The notes beneath the pieces are model-generated. The model was not told the origin of the DNA, searched no databases, and saw only the letters and a program-made list of their open reading frames with translations. Of a DNA stretch of 64,000 nucleotides, positions 45,251 to 56,356 are shown in pieces. The stretch's first letter is position 1, and every line of letters starts with the position of its first letter. The position numbers were made by a program, and so were the translations under genes. Source of the DNA: Vishniacozyma victoriae. Lineage: Eukaryota; Basidiomycota; Tremellomycetes; Tremellales; Bulleribasidiaceae. The stretch is taken from contig JADPYG010000002.1 of the NCBI GenBank assembly GCA_017654735.1, positions 124,001 through 188,000 of the forward strand. Reading direction: 5' to 3'.

Positions 45251-48226
45251 ATGATGTTTCGAACTAACCCCTCCGGAACGATTTCACCTACTTCCCTGCG
45301 ATCCACCCATCAACACCAACCGAGGGTATTCCAAACATCACATTCATTCCCCCTTTCCCACCCTACCTCTACGACCCTCGCTGGAGTTTCATTCGCTAGT
45401 AACGCAGCAACGATTCATCCGTCCGAATACCTTGATCGCCACGCCCCAATCCCCGAGGATTGGGTAATACAACTCCACTCATCACCTTCCGCCCCTCCTA
45501 AATTTCAACCGGAAGTATCACTCCTCATCCCGGACTATGATGGGTTGGAAGAAGGTGATGCGAGGTTGTTGAGGGCTGCTAGTGCTATGTTAGCTGAGAA
45601 CGATGCTTCCCTACTCGCTCAACCACATCTTATCGATTTCAACACGACTACCCAACCTATCTTTCAGAGAGGACCATTTAGGTCATGGAATAGTCAGCCA
45701 CTCCAGGTTATATCGCCTTTACGACTTCATCCTTATAATCGACGTATTAAAGATGTACATGTACCGACTTCATCACCAGACTCGGATCAAAGTTTCGATA
45801 CCCCACTTTCCGAACGTCAGAGGAGGAGGAAGGAACAGGTATCAACAAGCAGGAGATTATTCGGTATCCAGACCAACAGCAAGAGTTCGGAAAAGAGAGG
45901 TATGGGGGAAGAAACATTCTACGGCTTGAATCGAGGTGAACAACATACACCCACGCCTATCCGATTCGCTCCCCTGGTGCGATCTGCATCAAAGTTCTCA
46001 TCACTCGACGACGACGACAATGACGACGTGGAGAGAGTGACGGGTAGAGAATTGTGGTCTCCCGAGTTGGTCGATATGGAGGTGGAGATGGATGTTGGGA
46101 TGAAAGAAGTGGATGATGCCGAGAGGGAGAGGGAGGGGAGCGTGGGCACTGTGATCCTCTCTACCCCGATCAAGGAGATTAGTTCAGCTAGTAAAGGATC
46201 TGCATTCGAGTTGGAGTTGGACGTGATGGATGTATCAGGTATGTCCCTCCTCTACTCCTCTTCACTTCCATGTCCCTGTCCACTTTTCCCCTTTCATATC
46301 TCTGGAGTTGGGGCGGTACCAAGAAGAGAAGAGGAGAACCAAGGATATAAGAGCTAACGGATAGATGAAGAAGAATACCCATCATCCCCATTCCATCCAA
46401 CTCCAATTAAACGAGTCAACCGCCGACACTCAATCTCAACAACCCCACTCAAGGCTCAATCGCATTCAGCGCCAGATCTCCCATTCCTCGGAAATGAGGA
46501 GGGGAATGAGAAAAGGAAGGAAGGGAGGAATGAAAAAGGTCACAAGAAGGCTGTGGAGTTTAGAAAGTATTTGGATGGAGAGAGGAGCGCTAGGGATCCT
46601 AGGTTTGATTTAAAGGTTTTCCAGTACGTCTTCTCCTCCTCCTCTTCCTCCTCTTCCTCCTCTTCGATCTCTTTCCTCCTCTTCCATGTGTTTCCTCCTT
46701 CTCCCTCATACCCTTATCACTTGTACCATCTTCCTTTCCTCTCTCTCTCGCTCTTTCTCAGATAGTACCGCTGGGAAGAGACGCTGATGATTAGCTGGAT
46801 CCTTACGGGTTGTCCGGAGATGCAATGGTCTTCAACGGGTTATGGGATCGAGATTAGGGATGTATCAGCTGTAAGTCCCTCATCCATCCTTCTTCTCCTT
46901 CTCTCCCCCATATCTGTCTATATCGAGGGTAGAGCTAATAGTAGTTCTACCAAAATGGTCAGTTTCCCTTTCAATCACATTTCCAGCGAAAAGACTTGGG
47001 AGACTGGGAAGATTCGAAGGGAATGAGAGGAAAGATGAGAAAGGAAGGGATAGCTGATGATCAGTCCTTCATAGAGAAGCGAGAGAGAAGAGGGAATCTT
47101 CCGGGAAAGTAGTTTCCAAGAGGGATTTACCTGGTAAATCATCTTTTGAACGACAGCTATCTGGGTAAGTCCCTCCCTTCTTATCATTTAATAGACCCCT
47201 CCTCCCACCTGACCGAGGACCTGTTCAAGGAGTAGAGCTGATACTTAGGTACGGATTCAAAAGGGTTACCACCGGAAAGTATGTCCTTCCTGTCCTTCCC
47301 CCCTTTCTTCCGTCACTTCCCTTTTCGATACTCCTTCACATTCGCCCAACCTGATACTACTATCATGCAGACAACTGATACCTAGGTTCATGACGATCGA
47401 AAGACCTGATTTGAGGAGAGACAATCATGATCTCTTGCGTAAAGTACAGGAAGTATGGCAGGTCATTGAACACGGCTCAATGTTGCCGAAAGTAAAAGTC
47501 GTAAGTACCTTTCCCCTCATTCTTCTTTTCTCGATCCACTTTCCGGAGTAATTATCAGCGAAGGGATAAAAGATGAATGAATGAATGAAAGGAATAAGAG
47601 AAGGAAAGAGAGAGAGAGAAGAGGTACTGATTCCAGGAAAAGACCACGACAACTTCTTCACTCCGTACTCAAGTCCGTAAACTCCAATCGGAAGTCGCTC
47701 AAAAGGATGGAAGGCTAGAACAGATGGAGAAATTGATTAAAGTATTGGCTAAAGGTGAAATAGTAACTCCATCGAAATTTAGTATGTCCCTCCCCTTCAT
47801 TCACTTATTAGTGATGGTGCTGTCGTTGGGATGTGGTTGATGCTGATTGTAGATGCTATTGGGATCAAGTTGCCCCTGTCTCCTACCGACTCTGAAGTGA
47901 ATATCGATCCTGAGCTCCTCACTCCAGTAAATACCCATACGACAAGGTCGAAGAGTACTACCGCTACCGTCAAGATCAAGACCAATCCCAAAAACAAAGC
48001 GAATCCCAAGACGAAAACGAAGGTAGTCGCTAAATCGACTAAATCGAAACTGCAAATCAAGTCCACCAATATCCCCTCTCCCTCCCCTTCCCCCAAATCG
48101 AGAACCAAATCGAAAACGAAATCGAAATCAAGTTCGGCATCGGGAGTAAAAGATAATATACCCATCAAATCTATTGCTGAATTGATCAAGGAGGGAAAGA
48201 GGGGGAGGGGTAAGAAGAGGGTTTAG
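45251..48226 (+). CDS. Divergent heat-shock-factor-type DNA-binding protein
   Basis: Starts MMFRTNPSGTISPTSLRSTH. Exon 1 is long and disordered (to about 46238). The middle is cut by seven or so short introns. Splicing by frame gives RFDLKVFHWILTGCPEMQWS, STGYGIEIRDVSAFYQNVL, then SSFERQLSGYGFKRVTTGKF and MTIERPDLRRDNHDLLRKV. SFERQLSGYGFKRV matches the HSF recognition helix (SF.RQLN.YGF.K/RV), and W in MQWSS matches the conserved ISW. This HSF domain is unusual in lying after roughly 430 residues. A coiled coil follows (SLRTQVRKLQSEVAQKDGRL EQMEKLIKVL split here), then a Lys/Thr/Ser-rich tail ending GKRGRGKKRV. It is probably a nuclear transcription factor of the HSF/Sfl1/Skn7 fold; targets are unknown. 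The helix between the VL and SSF blocks carries extra charged residues, so this is not canonical Hsf1. Confidence 0.75.
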
Positions 48227-48354
48227 GCGACTTCCCTTCTTTTCCCATCCTTCACCCGCATCTCTCAACATATCCCCCTCCGTAAAGCCCAAACCTGATC
48301 GAGCTGGTCTCAATAACCCTCCTTAACAATCCCAGCCGAGCTGGTCTCGCCATT

Positions 48355-48600
48355 CTCATCTGCACGACACGACACATGCGACACACATACAATCATTCAC
48401 CACAACACGAGTTTCACGATACTTCACGCACCACATCTCATTCATTGCATCGCATTGCAACTTTTCAGACCCCACTCGCATTTCATTCATTTCGATCATT
48501 CGCCTCATGCCGTCACATTCAAATCTCAGGACCGCATCGCATTTCATTCGTTTCATCTCACCTCATTCGGCCCGACTCTGCTTCACTCATTTCCGGGGTT
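48355..48600. repeat. CATT/CGCATTTCATTC-rich low-complexity sequence
   Basis: Many copies of CATTCATT, TTTCATTC and GCATCGCATT occur in this stretch (for example TCGCATTTCATTCATTT near 48476 and CGCATTTCATTCGTTT near 48537). It looks like an expanded imperfect minisatellite in the promoter of the next gene. Confidence 0.55.
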
Positions 48601-49240
48601 TTTATACTGTATATAACTCTGTTGTAGACCCTCACATCATTCCATCACCTGTAGATTTAATCATTACATGCTCCCTCATTCCATTAGTAGTAGACACTCA
48701 TTCCATGCATCCCATTTGCCCCATTCCTCTTAAAATCACTCAACTCACTCGCCGGTTGAACCGGCTACACGATGTACTAATATCCTAATGTAGTAATTCA
48801 CTCGACGTGTGTGCTTTTATGATTCAGGCACGGCTGTGTGTGTGTGTTTGTTTGTCTCTAATTCGATTTCATCCCCTATTCATCCCTATTCATCACTTAG
48901 TATCCTATAATCCATTCATCCATCTCTACCTTCACACATTACCTACTCTCTTTACACGGTCTTCACCAACCCCACTGCCTTTTCAGGTCATCACGCTCTT
49001 TTCACATACGTCCTTGTCAATACACCGACAAAGACCACGAATAATACCGATAATACCCCCGGTACAGATTCTTGGCACTTACATGTAAACATCGAATCTA
49101 TCCTTTAGTATCCTACATTACACGGATCTCGGAATATCGACATATCACCCCGATATTGTCATCATATACTCAACTGAGGATACTGCTTGCTATACAATTA
49201 CATTTACTACTGCGCACTGAATCTGAAACGCTGTAAGTCA

Positions 49241-49269
49241 CCCCCTACCCCTACCCCTCCCCCTCCCCC
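49241..49269. repeat. C-rich tract, G-quadruplex-capable on the minus strand
   Basis: Five runs of four or five C separated by TA or T (CCCCCTACCCCTACCCC, then TCCCCCTCCCCC). The minus strand thus has G-runs with one- or two-base loops. It lies inside the probable 5' leader intron, about 25 bp before the start codon. Confidence 0.6.
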
Positions 49270-49292
49270 TTCTCACATCTGACATCCAGATA

Positions 49293-52200
49293 ATGACGAC
49301 CCGACCTCAATCTACGTTCCACCCCCTTCCCACGCCCGTTTCACCAGAGACCAAGAAACGACCTCAATCCCTAATCACCCGTCAGCCCCTATCTACAATC
49401 TCCCAACAAACGTTTCAAGAGCGACATCGAACTCAATTCGCCCATCTCCATCAACACTCTGATGATTCATTAAGGGAAAAGAGATTGGAAGCGGAGAAGG
49501 CTGAGCTTGAATTAGCTAGGAAGTTGGGTAAAGAAAAGAGGGAGAGTGTGAGGATAACGAATGTTTCTTCCAGAGGAGGGAAGGGGGGTAGGCGACCGCT
49601 GAGTCTTGTCATTCGTCAAGCTGGGAAAGGGGAGGAGAGGAGGGCTTCTATGCCTTTAAACCTGGTCCCTTCTGTTGGAGTTGGACGACAGAACTCGAGT
49701 GTCAAGGCAACATCCAGGAACTCGACTTTGAATGCTGTCGATGAAACTACAGTTTTGGACTCTTCCGAATCACCCGATACTTCCCTCTCTCAATCTTCCT
49801 ACTCCTGGGCATCCCAGTTTTCAGGCGAAACCGATGAATTGAGAACTGCGGCTCATTATATCCCTCGACCAGAGGATACCGAGGAACTTGCCGATGAAGA
49901 GGAAGAAGTACTGGAAGACGGTACGACCAGGCGAAGAAAGAAGATTGTAGCTCTAGCTCATACTGTTCGACAACTCGAAGGTGTTGGTTCGAGGGAAGCA
50001 GAGGATCCCGCTTTATACGATACACTCGTCAAGGCATGGAACGAACGACCCGTAGCTCAGTCTGCAGACGATGGATCGCCATTACCATTCACGCCCCACC
50101 TACCCCAACGACATTCAGAAGGATCATCCGTTAATCACGATACTTCCTTCGCTTATAGTGATGATACCGGCCGACGATCTAATTCAATGAGGTACTCGTA
50201 TGCTAGCACACTCCACGATCTAGCTGCTGAGGGTGGGATCGAACAGGCCAACCGGATCTTCCTAGCTAAACCATGGTTGAGGGGAAGTATAGTCGCTGCA
50301 GGTGGTCAGGAAGAATTCCTCGATGGCTCCAACGTAGACTACCCACGAGGTGATAACCGACATTTATCACTCGGTGACGCTCCACCCCCATTCCTCGCTT
50401 CGCCTATCGTCATCTCCGACAAGTCCAACCTCGAGAACCAGGATTCTCAACAGACTTTACGGAAAGCAAAGCGGGTTATCGATTTTACAAAGACTCCCGA
50501 ACCTTCTCCTCCTATTTCCGATACACATGCCCAAGAGGCACCGGTCGAGAAGGAAGATGAAGCTACAGGATGGGGATTAGGGTTCATGGGAGGATGGTTC
50601 GGTGCCGACTCGGCACCTGTCGCCCCAGCTACCACCGATGAAATGACCCGTTCCACAACAGTCGCTCAATTCGATGATGCCCCCAACGACGATTCCCTAG
50701 TCGACGCCGAAGGTGAATCTGATCCTGAATACGAGACTGGAGATGAAGAAGGAGGGTCAGGGCCGGTTTTTCGGAAAGAGGGGGATGGGGTCGGTACCAA
50801 TATCAATACGAATACGGCCAGTCCTCCAGTATCCGACCTACCGTACGACTCGCCAGAGATGGAGGAGGCAAGACCGGAATCAATGGTGATGCCTCGTTCA
50901 CTGGTCGAAGAGGAATACAATCCTCAATCCCCACCTCTGGATCTTCAACAGGTCAAGAGGGAACAAGACGAGAGTCGCCTACCGGCGGACCTATCGGCGG
51001 AAACGGAAGGAAACGACTCTCCATCCTTGAACCATTACCGACTTCCCACCTCCTCGACCCCCTCGATCACCTCTTACCCACTCCCCACCCCTCTATCGGT
51101 CCGACCTCAAATGGCGGTAATCACTACTCCCAACGCCGAAATCCAATCAGCAAGGGGATCATGTCATTCATCGGACAGTTGCTCGTCCCCATCTGCGAAT
51201 ACGAAGAGGAGGGGATCGAGGCCGTCTCTGACTCCGATCGTGACCGGGGATCCATTGATGCTGGGTCCTGTTCTGGAGGAACCAGTCAAGACGGAGATGG
51301 ACGGGGAGATCGGAGAGAACCTAGTCAAGAACTTGAGGGACGAGAGGTTCTCGAATGCCTTTATTCTGGCTCAGAGCTTGAACGTTCCGACACCAAGCAT
51401 CAAGTCTCCAACTCGGACATCATCAATCAATGTTCTATCGATGCTTTCCCCGGCCACTCCGACTTTACAGGAGGAATTGAACGAGGACGAGAATCCATCA
51501 ACCTCAAACCATTACTCCTCCCTGGGATTATTGGACGAAGGGGACATGACAATGTCAATGTCGATGATGGGCGCCCCAGCCCCAATCCCACGAGCCAGGT
51601 CAATGTCGATAACCACCACATCCTCCAATGGACTTCTCAGCCCAACATCGACATCCAGCGGCCGATTGGCCCCTCCTCGTCGAGGATCCGTGAACGGGAA
51701 CTCCGCTGGCACGCCCATTCCAACTCTGACTCATCGACCTTCCTTAATCCCCCTACGCAGTATCTCCGAACTAGGCCTAGATCCTCCATTCGATACAGCA
51801 CAATCAACCTCGGGGGTATCTGAGAACCTAGATGATGAAGAAGGGGATTATTTCGATTCTCGATCCGATCTAGGTGCTCCCAATTCACCTTTCGAATCAA
51901 GGTTCTCAATCTCAAATTCTTCTCTAGCATCGCCAAGTCTGGATAACAGACGATCACGACTTGCTCAAAGTTCACTCGATTCATTACCCGCCATGATGAG
52001 AGGTCGTGATAGTCAATTCTCGTTGAATTCAAGAGAGAGGCCTACGTCAAAGTATCAGGCATATCAATTACAACAACTTGAAATATCCCGCAGAGCAAAC
52101 GCAAGAGTCGCAGCGAAAATGTCGGGAGCAACCCCAAAAGAATTGAAGGAACTAGTGAAAACCCAACGCAACCCCAATATCGAATTCGATGAGAAATCCC

Positions 52201-52511
52201 TCGCACCACCACCCTCGAAAGCAGCAGCAGTGCTCTTCTTCCTAGGATTTTTGGGTCCTTGGTTCTGGATATTCGGAGGATGGATGCCTATGAAATCCCA
52301 AAATAAGGATGCTCAACATGAAATGGAATCCGGAGGGTCTCCCGAGGTTGAACTTGATTTCAGTGGTGCGGAGAGATCTATCAGAGGATGGAAATGGACT
52401 TATCATCCCGATCCTTGGGTTTGTAGGAATAGAAGGGCTGCGGCTATTGTTATTCCTTTATTGGTTCTTGGGGGGATTGGGGCTGCTATTGCTATTGCTC
52501 TTGTCGTGTAG
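49293..52511 (+). CDS. Large disordered protein with two C-terminal membrane segments
   Basis: A single 1072-codon exon starting MTTRPQSTFHPLPTPVSPET. Most of the protein is Ser/Pro/Glu-rich and disordered, with some recurring basic and acidic blocks (KRLEAEKAELELARKLGKEK; ADEEEEVLEDGTTRRRKK). Two features stand out at the C-terminus: a Trp-rich hydrophobic segment at about 977-997 (AVLFFLGFLGPWFWIFGGW) and a final membrane helix at about 1049-1072 (AAIVIPLLVLGGIGAAIAIA). They are joined by a loop containing WKWTYHPDPWVCRNRR. This plan, a long cytosolic tail with a W-rich hydrophobic hairpin at the end, recurs in uncharacterised fungal serine-rich proteins. It suggests a tail-anchored plasma-membrane or ER protein. 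No enzymatic domain was seen. A 220-codon frame overlapping in another register (51161-51823) is a shadow. Confidence 0.85.
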   Translation: MTTRPQSTFHPLPTPVSPETKKRPQSLITRQPLSTISQQTFQERHRTQFAHLHQHSDDSLREKRLEAEKAELELARKLGKEKRESVRITNVSSRGGKGGRRPLSLVIRQAGKGEERRASMPLNLVPSVGVGRQNSSVKATSRNSTLNAVDETTVLDSSESPDTSLSQSSYSWASQFSGETDELRTAAHYIPRPEDTEELADEEEEVLEDGTTRRRKKIVALAHTVRQLEGVGSREAEDPALYDTLVKAWNERPVAQSADDGSPLPFTPHLPQRHSEGSSVNHDTSFAYSDDTGRRSNSMRYSYASTLHDLAAEGGIEQANRIFLAKPWLRGSIVAAGGQEEFLDGSNVDYPRGDNRHLSLGDAPPPFLASPIVISDKSNLENQDSQQTLRKAKRVIDFTKTPEPSPPISDTHAQEAPVEKEDEATGWGLGFMGGWFGADSAPVAPATTDEMTRSTTVAQFDDAPNDDSLVDAEGESDPEYETGDEEGGSGPVFRKEGDGVGTNINTNTASPPVSDLPYDSPEMEEARPESMVMPRSLVEEEYNPQSPPLDLQQVKREQDESRLPADLSAETEGNDSPSLNHYRLPTSSTPSITSYPLPTPLSVRPQMAVITTPNAEIQSARGSCHSSDSCSSPSANTKRRGSRPSLTPIVTGDPLMLGPVLEEPVKTEMDGEIGENLVKNLRDERFSNAFILAQSLNVPTPSIKSPTRTSSINVLSMLSPATPTLQEELNEDENPSTSNHYSSLGLLDEGDMTMSMSMMGAPAPIPRARSMSITTTSSNGLLSPTSTSSGRLAPPRRGSVNGNSAGTPIPTLTHRPSLIPLRSISELGLDPPFDTAQSTSGVSENLDDEEGDYFDSRSDLGAPNSPFESRFSISNSSLASPSLDNRRSRLAQSSLDSLPAMMRGRDSQFSLNSRERPTSKYQAYQLQQLEISRRANARVAAKMSGATPKELKELVKTQRNPNIEFDEKSLAPPPSKAAAVLFFLGFLGPWFWIFGGWMPMKSQNKDAQHEMESGGSPEVELDFSGAERSIRGWKWTYHPDPWVCRNRRAAAIVIPLLVLGGIGAAIAIALVV

Positions 52512-52769
52512 GGTTTCTTTCAATGGACAATTTTCTCTTTTCATGGTGTATGATTATGATCTTTTATGTTATTCAATGCATCCTTTTCTTGCTCCACCGT
52601 CTCTACGTTCTTTATTCATGTAATAACTAGGGTAATATACGGTGGACTGTGGACGCGTCTGTGGAGATCCCGGTCAACTCCGCCTCGGCCATATGAATCA
52701 ACACCCCTCAACCTCCACTTTAACCATCTCTATCCTATCTGCCTGCTTCCTGGAGTCATATGGTGAATC

Positions 52770-55194
52770 ATGTCCCGTCGTTCAGCAGACGCGGACCGTG
52801 AGCCTGGCCGGGAGCGCCAAAGGGACAACCATATAGCTAGATTTTCATACGAACTCGAGCCCACCCCAGAATATGAACCTGGAGAACTTAGGGGAAGCGA
52901 CTGGGAAGTCGAGAGGGATCCCCGGACAAATCCTTCTGCTGGATCGACCAGTCGTGAAGGTCGACCGCCAAGAAATAATCAGAGAGAAAGGGACAGGAAC
53001 GAAGTGACAGTTGCTCTCGAGGGATTCTCAAGGTCGGCCTTTATACTTCAACGTCGAGAGATAGCTGACGAATAGGACGATGCACGCAACTTTACTTTCG
53101 ACCTCGGCTCAAGCACTTGCCGCACAGCACTTTAGACGCATGGAGTCTTTCTCGATCCCCACAACTGGAATCCCGAGCCCATCCCTCGCCGAAGCTCAAA
53201 ATAGGCTACGCGCTGCTGAAGTGGATCTGGGGGAGAGGATGACGGACCTGTATGGGACCTTTGATGAGTTGATGAGGAGGACCCTCATCTCACGAAGGAT
53301 CCATCGTCTTGATAGAGCTGGCAGCAACGATACGGAGAGGGACACACAGAAGGAAGGAGATGTGGCGAGGGAGCTGAGTACAGTCGAGTTGGACGCGGTC
53401 AGAGACAGGATGAGGATCCTAGAGGGGCGGCTCGACGAGGCATACCCGGTATCTAGGAAAGGAAAGGAAAAGGATCCAACAGGCGAAGAGAACGGTGTCG
53501 ATCACAAGAGATCAAGAGCGAGACTCTTGCTGGAGGATATGTCGTCCCGTCTCGCTGTGGTCGAGGGCATGAAAGAAGATCTGGACACGAGGTGCAATGA
53601 TCTGGAAGATTTGGTGAATAGCCGGATACAGGATGAGCTTGAGATTGACCGGATTGGAAATAGGAGGTGGAAAGTGTTTGAGGATCTAAGGGATCCCGAT
53701 GGGGTGATCAGAGGCTTGAAACGGAAGCGCGAAGTCGAGGACGTACCTCCTCTGATATCTCAAGATCCACCACCTCCGCTCGATGATACACCCATTCCGC
53801 ATACGAATACTGACACGGACGTGAATGGACCAGCGGCGACCCTGCGACAACAAGTACCCGTAACGGCGAAAGATCGATCTGAAATTGCCCAACTGAAGGC
53901 TCAGGTCTATTCACTGAAGACAATGGTCAACTCGAGTCTCATAATCAACAACAGCCGACAATACGATCCAAATTCAGCCCTGCAGCAACAGGTAGAAGCT
54001 CTACAAACCGAGTTGAAGCAAGTCAAAGACGAATTGAAGAGTTTGATGGTTAAGGCATCAGCCGATGCGAAGACTCTCGACGACTTGAAATTACATTGCG
54101 AGACGTTTGTCAGGACTGTACGTCCCATCTGAATACGCGTGATTGAATGAAAAGACGATGCTGATATACAGCAAATCCTACATACGGTCGCTAAATTAGC
54201 CAAAAATCCGCCTCAGAATGGCTCGGGCTCAAGTTCCAGGGTATCTCCTTCTAGTGGTATTCCTTCGGGATTACCCAGTATTACCCCAGGTGTTCTTCCC
54301 ATTCATCTTAATCGACAGGAACAGCAACAACAACTATCATCGCAGCCACGCCAAGGAGAACCCAGCAGACCAACTCAAGGACACCAGAATCCCACCTCAT
54401 TTTCTCAAGTTCTCCCTCAAGCGTATACTGGAACTCTTGCTGAGCCTCCGAATCCGAAAAAGATCGGCCAAGTACGATCAAGTTCTCAGCCCGCTACTCA
54501 ACCTCAGCTTAAAGCTGAGGTTCAGTCTCGACCTCAACCACCGCCAACGCAAAACAGTGAAAATACCACCACCCCGACCGGACCGCATAATGCCCTTGCC
54601 TCGAAGCAGGTCCCAAGGCCAGCCTCTGCTCAGGCTCTCCATCCTCCTAATCAGCAGCAGCGATCGACACCACCAAATCAGCCACAACAGTTATCTCAGT
54701 CTGATAAACCAATAACCTCACAGACCACTCGACCATCTTCGCCTGGTCAGGTATCATCCGTATCGCGCTCAACGCAGGCTTCACAATCCCAGTTCGGCAC
54801 AAACTCGAATCTGTTGGCGGAGTGGGTCGAGCAGCGTACCAAGCAGCCTCAGCTTCATCAACAAGACCGACAACAGTTGCAGGTATCACAACGTCCGCCT
54901 CGACAGTACCCACACGGTCCAATTCAACTCCATTCAGCTCAGGGACTACCCACTCCACCGCAATCTTCGAACCCCCTTAGTTCGTTCATGCAAGGACACC
55001 AACGACTTCACCAATCAGCTCCAGATGCTAATGGGAACGATAGTGGTACAACATTTCCAGGTATAGATACACCCGACAATCACGGAACGGAGGGATCAGG
55101 TAGTCTGGTTCAGCAGATGAACAATGTCATGCACCAACAACTAGGTCGGGGGCAAGATAACAATAATGGCGAAGGGCAGTATAATGGGTCATAG
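52770..55194 (+). CDS. Coiled-coil, glutamine-rich hypothetical protein
   Basis: Three exons, about 775 residues. Starts MSRRSADADREPGRERQRDN. Intron 1 runs from about 53029 to about 53075 (ending CTGACGAATAG) and intron 2 from about 54120 to 54172. The middle has several heptad-like helices: AEAQNRLRAAEVDLGERMTD, DAVRDRMRILEGRLDEA, RSEIAQLKAQVYSLKTMV, and QQQVEALQTELKQVKDELKS. The last third is Gln/Pro/Ser-rich (NRQEQQQQLSSQPRQG, HQQDRQQLQVSQRPPRQ). A basic cluster RGLKRKREVED could be a nuclear signal. The pattern fits a scaffold or transcription co-regulator, but I recognise no family. It is co-directional with the flanking genes. Confidence 0.75.
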
Positions 55195-55410
55195 CATAGC
55201 GTGCCTGAGCACATGCACGCCTTCGTCGGATGTATATATGCATGCCTTAACGCCGATTTATGAGTGCCACATCTATGAAATGGGTGGGATGGCTGTATCG
55301 GTGTTTGCGGTATTAAGTGCCACGTTCCTGGAGGAAGGTGGATTGAGTGATATCCCATCTTCCCTCGCTGCTCTAGAGTAACCTTCAATCAACGACTAAA
55401 AGGGATAAAG

Positions 55411-56356
55411 ATGGTGAGTACTCATGTTACAGGGGCATGGTAGTAGCAGCAGCAGCGTGTAGAGGGATATGTCCAGGAGTAGGAAGGAATGAAGGAACGA
55501 TAAGGATGGATTGGATGGATCATTCGACAGGAAAATGGAAATATGATACAACGATATGGTCATGAGGGAATGTTTTAGATGGATGGATGGTGGACTAGAC
55601 GCTTCTGCTGCTGCTGTTGCTGCCGTGCTTGATGTAGAGATGGATTGAGCTAACTTCCAGGCGACTGAGCGAAAGGTGAATACCGTTTTCAAATAATCAC
55701 AAATCCCTCGAATATCAGTGTATGGGTCGGGCGATGCTGTCTGGATTGGAAGGATGGAACTCTGCGGATATGGATGATGGAATGATACGTTAGAGAGGAA
55801 ACATATACGAGGAGAACCATACCAGACAGCCACCCGACCTGATACCTGGATTCACCCAGTCCATATTAAGTAAACGCTACCGCAGAGCTAACAACCAGAC
55901 CCAGAAGACCCGATCGGCGCTACACGATGTCGTAACCCGTGAATACACCATCCACCTCCACAAGCGAGTCCACGACTGTCAATTCAAGAAGAGTACGTTA
56001 AACACCATTATCTCTTCGAACGGGGAGCTAACATGACAGAGGCCCCCAACGCTATCAAGGCCGTCAAGAAGTTCGCACAGTTGTCAATGGGTGTTAAGGA
56101 TGTTCGAATCTCCCCAGGACTCAACCAGGCCGTTTGGTCTCGAGGTGTCAAGTCTCCCCCACGACGAATTAGGGTCAGGCTCGAGAGGAAGAGGAATGAT
56201 GATGAGGGAGCAAAGGAGAAGCTTTACGTTTTGGCTTCCATCGTCGAGGGTGTTACCAGCTTCAAGGTATGTCGCCCTCTTTGCTGTTATAACATGAGTG
56301 TTGAGCTGACTTGATAGGGACTTCAGACCGTTGCTGTTGATGCCGACGAGGAGTAG
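55411..56356 (+). CDS. RPL31: Ribosomal protein eL31
   Basis: Exon 1 is only the ATG (55411-55413), followed directly by a 485-nt intron (55414-55898, GTGAGT...CTAACAACCAG). Exon 2 gives [20 protein letters not shown] with [11 protein letters not shown]. The remaining exons give [32 protein letters not shown], and the end [12 protein letters not shown]. Other introns are 47 and 51 nt. About 123 residues, the usual length. It is a component of the 60S subunit near the exit tunnel. The start is inferred: no other ATG upstream allows an in-frame join to TQKTRS, and the M-intron arrangement is also used by RAD6 here. The long intron carries AGCAGCAGCAGC and CTGCTGCTGCTG runs that can pair. Confidence 0.92.

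Larger units (their letters stand above)
48227..49292. other. Intergenic region and leader of the 1072-residue gene
   Basis: No gene was seen. It contains CATT-rich repeats (next entry), GAGCTGGTCTC twice near 48299 and 48340, a GT/TTTG run near 48835, and a likely 5' leader intron at 49233-49289 (GTAAGT...CATCCAG) just before the ATG at 49293. Confidence 0.45.

Noticed and set aside
49241..49269. CCCCTA repeats as interstitial telomere
   Set aside because: Only two CCCCTA units, then the pattern changes to CCCCCT; not a telomere array.
51161..51823. 220-codon frame inside the 1072-residue gene
   Set aside because: It overlaps an intact coding frame in another register and is Asp/Arg/Ser-rich, as frame shadows often are.
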